Shown here: positions 59,557 to 64,000 of the stretch, piece after piece
Position numbering within the stretch: position 1 is the first letter of the stretch
Layout of the letters: the number at the start of each line of letters is the position of its first letter
The notes under the pieces: generated by a model
Databases searched by the model: none
Seen by the model: only the letters and a program-made list of their open reading frames with translations
What the model was told of the DNA's origin: nothing
Translations under genes and position numbers: made by a program
Assembly: GCA_026125795.1 (NCBI GenBank)
Contig: JAHCKM010000004.1
Location: 496,001-560,000, forward strand
DNA: 64,000 bases
DNA from: Burkholderiaceae bacterium
Lineage (GTDB): Bacteria > Pseudomonadota > Gammaproteobacteria > Burkholderiales > Burkholderiaceae_C
Reading direction: 5' to 3'

Positions 59557-59572
59557 TGGCCCGGCGTTTGCA
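59557..59572 (+). promoter_or_regulatory. Sigma-54 promoter of nirBD-nasA
   Basis: TGGCCC-N5-TTGCA fits TGGCAC-N5-TTGCW with one mismatch. The predicted start near 59583 leaves only about 15 nt of leader before nirB, so no ANTAR hairpin is possible here, in contrast to the other two promoters. Confidence 0.7.
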
Positions 59573-59597
59573 TGAACGAAGTTGTCGAGGTGGTCGC

Positions 59598-62060
59598 ATG
59601 AAGCGAATGAAACTGGTGCTGGTGGGCAACGGCATGGCCGGCGTGCGCGCGCTCGAAGAGCTGCTGAAGATCGCGCCCGAGCTGTACGACATCACTGTGT
59701 TCGGCGCCGAGCCGCATCCGAACTACAACCGCATCCTTTTGAGCCCGGTGCTCGCCGGCGAGCAGACGATCGACCAGATCATCCTCAACCCGCTCAGCTG
59801 GTACGAAGACAACGGCATCGCGCTGCACACCGGCAAGACGGTCACGAAGATCGACCGCATCAAGCGCTGCGTGATCGCCGACGACGGCACCGCCGCCGAG
59901 TACGACCGGCTGCTGCTGGCCACCGGCTCCAAGCCGTTCATCCTGCCGGTGCCCGGCAAGGATCTGCCCGGGGTCATCAGCTACCGCGACATCGCCGACA
60001 CGCAGGCGATGATCGATGCCGCTGCGAAGTACAAGCACGCGGTCGTGATCGGCGGCGGGCTGCTCGGCCTGGAGGCCGCCAACGGCCTGACGCAACGCGG
60101 CATGGATGTGACGGTGGTGCACATCATGCCGTGGCTGATGGAACGCCAACTCGACGATGCAGCGGGCAAGCTGCTGCAATCCTCGCTCGAACAGCGCGGC
60201 ATCCGTTTCCTGATCGGCGCGCAGACCATTGGGCTGAGAGCGGGTCCCGATGGCCGTGTCGCGGCGATTCACTTCAAGGACGGCTCGTCGATGCCCGCCG
60301 AGCTGGTCGTGATGGCCGCCGGCATCCGGCCCAACACCGAGCTCGCCGAGAACACCGGGCTGCACTGCAGCCGCGGCATCGTCGTCAACGACACGATGCA
60401 GACCATCACCGACCCGCGCATCTACGCGGTGGGCGAGTGCGCCGCGCACCGCGGCATCGCCTACGGGCTGGTGGCGCCGCTGTTCGAGCAGGGCAAGGTG
60501 TGCGCGACGCATCTGGCGCAGTTCGGCATCGGCCGCTACAGCGGCAGCCAGGTCAGCACCAAGCTCAAGGTGACCGGCATCGATCTGTTCTCCGCCGGCG
60601 ACTTCATGGGCGGCGCGGGCACCGAGGAGATCGTGCTGTCCGATCCGAGGGGCGGCATCTACAAGAAGCTGGTCGTCAAGGACAACAGGCTGGTCGGCGC
60701 CTGCCTGTACGGCGACACGGTGGACGGCAGCTGGTACTTCAAGCTGCTGCGCGAGGGCCGCAAGGTCGACGACATTCGCGACAAGCTGATGCACGGCGAG
60801 AGCAACATCGGCGACACCGGGCATGAAGGCCACAACAAGGCCGCAGCGATGGCCGATGCCGACGAGGTGTGCGGCTGCAACGGCGTCAACAAGGGCACGA
60901 TCTGCAAGGCCATCAAGGACAAGGGCCTGTTCACGCTGGAGGAGGTGCGCAAGCACACCAAGGCGAGCGCGAGCTGCGGCTCGTGCACCGGGCTGGTCGA
61001 GCAGCTGCTGATGTTCACCGCCGGCGGTGACTATTCCGCCGCGCCCAAGAAGAAGGCGGTGTGTGCCTGCACCGAGCACAGCCACCAGGAGGTGCGCGAC
61101 GCGATCCGCGAGCACAAGCTGTTGACCAACGACGCGGTGTTCCGCTTCCTCGAATGGCGCACGCCCAACGGCTGCGCCACCTGCCGCCCGGCGATCAACT
61201 ACTACCGCATCAGCACCTGGCCCAAGGAGTCGCGCGACGACCCCCAGAGCCGCTTCATCAACGAGCGCAGCCACGCCAACATCCAGAAGGACGGCACCTA
61301 CTCGGTGATCCCGCGCATGTGGGGCGGCGAGACCACGGCCTCGGAGCTGCGCCGCATCGCCGACGTGGTGGACAAGTACAAGATCCCCACCGTCAAGGTC
61401 ACCGGCGGCCAGCGCATCGACCTGCTCGGCGTGAAGAAGGAGCAGCTGGTGCACGTGTGGCGCGACCTCGGCATGCCGAGCGGCCACGCCTACGCCAAGG
61501 CGCTGCGCACGGTGAAGACCTGCGTGGGCAGCGAGTGGTGCCGCTTCGGCACGCAGGACTCCACGCAGATGGGCAAGGACCTGGAGCGCGCGCTGTGGCG
61601 CATGTACGCGCCGCACAAGGTCAAGCTCGCGGTGTCGGGCTGCCCCCGCAACTGCGCCGAGGCCGGCATCAAGGACGTGGGCGTGATCGGTGTCGACTCC
61701 GGCTGGGAGATCTACGTGGCCGGCAACGGCGGCATCAAGACCGAAGTGGCGCAGTTCTTCTGCAAGGTCAAGACCGCCGAGGAGGTGCTCGAGTACTCCG
61801 GCGCCTTCCTGCAGCTCTACCGCGAGGAAGGCTGGTACCTCGAACGCACGATCCACTACGTGAACCGCGTCGGCCTCGACCACGTGAAGAAGAAGGTGCT
61901 CGACGACGCCGTTCTCCGCCGCGCGTTGTGGCAGCGGCTGCAGGACGCGCTCGAGGGCGAGCCCGATCCGTGGTTCGAGCACGCCAAGGCGCAAGTCGAT
62001 CTGCGGCAGTTCGAGCCGTTGCCCGCCGCCGAGCGCAAGACGGAAGGAGCCATGCCATGA
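59598..62060 (+). CDS. nirB: Assimilatory nitrite reductase [NAD(P)H], large subunit
   Basis: An 820-residue cytoplasmic enzyme reducing nitrite to ammonium with six electrons. The FAD/NAD domain spans about 1-400 (LVGNGMAGVRALEELLK, VIGGGLLGLEAANGL). A BFD [2Fe-2S] domain follows (VCGCNG...CGSC), with a second cysteine set (VCACTEH...CATC). The sirohaem/[4Fe-4S] half has KTCVGSEWCRFGTQDS and SGCPRNCAEAGIKD, giving the four cluster cysteines. Start at ATG 59598, since the upstream frame crosses the promoter. nirD overlaps by 4 bp. Confidence 0.97.
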   Translation: MKRMKLVLVGNGMAGVRALEELLKIAPELYDITVFGAEPHPNYNRILLSPVLAGEQTIDQIILNPLSWYEDNGIALHTGKTVTKIDRIKRCVIADDGTAAEYDRLLLATGSKPFILPVPGKDLPGVISYRDIADTQAMIDAAAKYKHAVVIGGGLLGLEAANGLTQRGMDVTVVHIMPWLMERQLDDAAGKLLQSSLEQRGIRFLIGAQTIGLRAGPDGRVAAIHFKDGSSMPAELVVMAAGIRPNTELAENTGLHCSRGIVVNDTMQTITDPRIYAVGECAAHRGIAYGLVAPLFEQGKVCATHLAQFGIGRYSGSQVSTKLKVTGIDLFSAGDFMGGAGTEEIVLSDPRGGIYKKLVVKDNRLVGACLYGDTVDGSWYFKLLREGRKVDDIRDKLMHGESNIGDTGHEGHNKAAAMADADEVCGCNGVNKGTICKAIKDKGLFTLEEVRKHTKASASCGSCTGLVEQLLMFTAGGDYSAAPKKKAVCACTEHSHQEVRDAIREHKLLTNDAVFRFLEWRTPNGCATCRPAINYYRISTWPKESRDDPQSRFINERSHANIQKDGTYSVIPRMWGGETTASELRRIADVVDKYKIPTVKVTGGQRIDLLGVKKEQLVHVWRDLGMPSGHAYAKALRTVKTCVGSEWCRFGTQDSTQMGKDLERALWRMYAPHKVKLAVSGCPRNCAEAGIKDVGVIGVDSGWEIYVAGNGGIKTEVAQFFCKVKTAEEVLEYSGAFLQLYREEGWYLERTIHYVNRVGLDHVKKKVLDDAVLRRALWQRLQDALEGEPDPWFEHAKAQVDLRQFEPLPAAERKTEGAMP

Positions 62061-62437
62061 CCGAGTGGGTGAATGTCTGCAGCGTCGACGACATCGCGCC
62101 GCTCGGCTCGCGGCGCGTCGCGCGCGAGCGCGGCATCGCGGTGGCGCTGTTTCGCACCGCCGACGACCGGGTGTTCGCGCTGCTCGACCGCTGCCCGCAC
62201 AAGGGCGGTCCCTTGAGCCAGGGCATCGTGTTCGGCGACAGCGTCGCCTGTCCGCTGCACAACTGGACGATCGCTCTTGCCGACGGCCAGGCGAAGGCAC
62301 CCGATCACGGGTGCACCGTGCCATTCGCCTGCAAGGTCGAAGGCGGCGACGTGTTCCTCGATGTCGGCGAGTTGGCCACGCGAGCGGTCGATCTCGCGCC
62401 GCCGGTGGCCGGACCGCGCGTGCGCGAGCACTGCTGA
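62057..62437 (+). CDS. nirD: Assimilatory nitrite reductase, small subunit
   Basis: A 126-residue Rieske-fold partner of NirB. The cluster-binding motifs CPHKGG and CPLHNW carry the C-x-H and C-x2-H ligands of a true Rieske [2Fe-2S] centre; some NirD proteins have lost these, but here both are present. The start codon overlaps the nirB stop (ATGA), so synthesis is coupled. nasA follows after 23 bp. Confidence 0.96.
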   Translation: MTEWVNVCSVDDIAPLGSRRVARERGIAVALFRTADDRVFALLDRCPHKGGPLSQGIVFGDSVACPLHNWTIALADGQAKAPDHGCTVPFACKVEGGDVFLDVGELATRAVDLAPPVAGPRVREHC

Positions 62438-62460
62438 TCGACCCAGGGAGCGCAAACAAG

Positions 62461-64000
62461 ATGATCTTCGGACGCCGCGGTCGCAAGCCGATCCGCATCC
62501 CGGTCAAGGCCGTCGAGCAGTGGAAGTACACCACGTGCAACTACTGCTCCACCGGCTGCGCGATCGAGATCGGGCTCGATGCGCAGGGGCGCATTGTCAC
62601 CAGCCGCGGCCATGCCGGCGCCGACGTCAACCGCGGCAAGCTGTGCATCAAGGGCCTGCTCGAGCACGAGCTGTTCGATTCACCGGGCCGCGGCAAGGTG
62701 CCGCTGATGCGCAACAAGGCGCACGAGACCTTTGCGCCGGCGAGCTGGGACGCCGCGCTCGACCGCAGCGCCGCCGAGATCAAGCGCATCCAGGCGCAAT
62801 ACGGACGCGATGCGTTCGCGGTGGTCTCGACAGGACAGCTTCTCACCGAAGAGTTCTACACGCTGGGCAAGCTGGTGCGCGGCCAGATCGGCACCAACAA
62901 CTACGACGGCAACACCACGCTGTGCATGGCATCAGCCGTGTCGGGCTACAAGCGCAGCTTCGGCAGCGACGGGCCGCCGGGCTGCTACGAGGACTTCGAG
63001 CACACGCACTGCCTGATGGCCTTTGGCTCCAACCTGCCGGAGCAGCACCCCATCATCTACTGGCGCCTGAAGGAGGCACTGGAGAAGCGCAAGTTCCCCG
63101 TCATCGTGGTCGACCCGCGCGTCACGATGCTGGCGCAGTTCGCCGACATCCATCTGCCGATCACGCCGGGCACCGACGTCGTGCTGCTCAACGCGATGCT
63201 GCACGTGATCTTCAAGGACGGTCTGGAGGATCGCGCGTACATCGAGCAGCACACGCAGGGCATCGAGGCGCTGCGCGCGCTGGTGATGAGCAGCGACTAC
63301 GACCCGGTGCACGCACAACACGTGTGCGGCATCGACGAAGACCGCATCCGGCAGGTGGCGCGCCTGTATGCCAACGCGCCGGCCGCCATGAGCATCTGGA
63401 CGATGGGCATCAACCAGTCCACGCACGGCTCGGATGGCGTGGTGGGCATCAACAACCTCAACCTCGTCACCGGCAACATCGGCAAGCCCGGCGGCACGAG
63501 CCTGTCGATCACCGGGCAGTGCAACGCGATGGGCACGCGCGAATGGTCGTCGTGCTCCGGTTTGCCTGGCTATCGGGCGCTGGAGAAGGAGAAGGACCGC
63601 AAGACGGTGGCCGAGTTCTGGGGCGTCGACGAAAGCTTCTTCCCCAAGAAGCGGGGCATGACGCAGACCGATATCTTCCCGGCCATCGAAGACGGCCGCA
63701 TCAAGGGCCTGTGGCTGGTGGCCACCAACCCGATGACCTCGATGCCCAACCAGCCGCGCATCCGCAAGGCGATGGAACAGCTCGAGTTCCTGGTGGTGCA
63801 GGACGTCTACGAGGACGTCGAGAGCAACGAGTACGCGCACGTCTACTTGCCCGCCGCGGTGTGGGCCGAGAAGGAAGGCTGCCACACCAACACCGAGCGT
63901 CGCGTCAACCTGACGCGCAACGTGTTGAAGCCCTATGCCGACTCCAAGCCCGACTTCTGGATCTTCAAGGAGATGGCCAAGCGCTTCGAGGACCGCCACA
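62461..64000 (+). CDS. nasA: Assimilatory nitrate reductase catalytic subunit (partial)
   Basis: Starts at ATG 62461 after a GGGAGC site and stays open to the window edge (513 codons), so the C-terminus is missing. The [4Fe-4S] motif is CNYCSTGC...LCIKG; Mo-bis-MGD features include NGNTTLCMAS, GSNLPEQHPIIYWRL, VVDPRVTMLAQFADIHLPI-TPGTD and GNIGKPGGTSLSITGQCNAMG. It reduces nitrate to nitrite in the cytoplasm, feeding NirBD. A C-terminal [2Fe-2S] domain, present in some NasA, would lie outside the window. Sometimes called nasC in pseudomonads. Confidence 0.95.
   Translation, partial: MIFGRRGRKPIRIPVKAVEQWKYTTCNYCSTGCAIEIGLDAQGRIVTSRGHAGADVNRGKLCIKGLLEHELFDSPGRGKVPLMRNKAHETFAPASWDAALDRSAAEIKRIQAQYGRDAFAVVSTGQLLTEEFYTLGKLVRGQIGTNNYDGNTTLCMASAVSGYKRSFGSDGPPGCYEDFEHTHCLMAFGSNLPEQHPIIYWRLKEALEKRKFPVIVVDPRVTMLAQFADIHLPITPGTDVVLLNAMLHVIFKDGLEDRAYIEQHTQGIEALRALVMSSDYDPVHAQHVCGIDEDRIRQVARLYANAPAAMSIWTMGINQSTHGSDGVVGINNLNLVTGNIGKPGGTSLSITGQCNAMGTREWSSCSGLPGYRALEKEKDRKTVAEFWGVDESFFPKKRGMTQTDIFPAIEDGRIKGLWLVATNPMTSMPNQPRIRKAMEQLEFLVVQDVYEDVESNEYAHVYLPAAVWAEKEGCHTNTERRVNLTRNVLKPYADSKPDFWIFKEMAKRFEDRH

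Overview
The window is about 69% GC by eye and densely packed on both strands. Gene content (OxyR next to RecG, queA-tgt, a PEP-CTERM protein, PhoX, assimilatory nirBD-nasA, multihaem cytochromes) points to a betaproteobacterium of the order Burkholderiales, probably the Rubrivivax/Leptothrix/Piscinibacter neighbourhood. That placement is inference from gene content only. I saw no insertion sequence, phage gene or CRISPR array.

Region 1 (1-11.2 kb): the 5' part of a dihaem cytochrome c gene running off the left edge, the catalase-peroxidase katG, then a branched-chain-amino-acid-type ABC operon (binding protein, LivH, a fused LivM-LivG, LivF) ending in a MetE-like zinc protein. A DUF2846-like lipoprotein, a cupin and a divergent LysR regulator follow; a perfect 10-bp inverted repeat lies between cupin and regulator.

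Region 2 (11.2-27.8 kb): housekeeping. oxyR, recG, queA, tgt (with an intergenic repeat cluster), an MFS-acyltransferase fusion, small membrane/exported proteins, GTP-type PEP carboxykinase, a phosphoesterase, mmsA and a PEP-CTERM protein. A 450-bp gene-free gap before mmsA carries a multi-hairpin RNA candidate with an intrinsic terminator.

Region 3 (28-41.8 kb): a PhoX phosphatase in an operon with an SsuABC-type ABC transporter, an SDR, a hemolysin III family protein, RlpA, glutathione-dependent formaldehyde dehydrogenase, tRNA-Arg(CCG), a cytochrome c5-like protein, two alpha/beta hydrolases and purU.

Region 4 (41.9-64 kb) is a nitrate assimilation and redox island. It opens with an ECF sigma/anti-sigma pair and a NasT-like ANTAR regulator. 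A sigma-54-type promoter then drives a leader RNA (hexaloop hairpin followed by a terminator) and an operon: two NrtA-like binding proteins, NrtB, a fused NrtCD, a NirB-like FAD/[2Fe-2S] protein fused to a dihaem-b-type membrane domain, a protein with ten CXXCH sites plus one CX4CH, a Tll0287-like haem protein, a small cytochrome c and a globin. Then come a second ANTAR regulator (pseudo-receiver, ANTAR, nitrate-sensor-like helical domain), a NarK-type transporter with its own sigma-54 promoter and hexaloop leader, a PP2C phosphatase-kinase fusion, and nirB-nirD-nasA behind a third sigma-54 promoter. I read this as nitrate uptake and reduction to ammonium controlled by nitrogen status (sigma-54) and nitrate (ANTAR antitermination), combined with an apparently uncharacterised inner-membrane-to-periplasm electron path. 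The joint function of the electron path and globin is the main open question.
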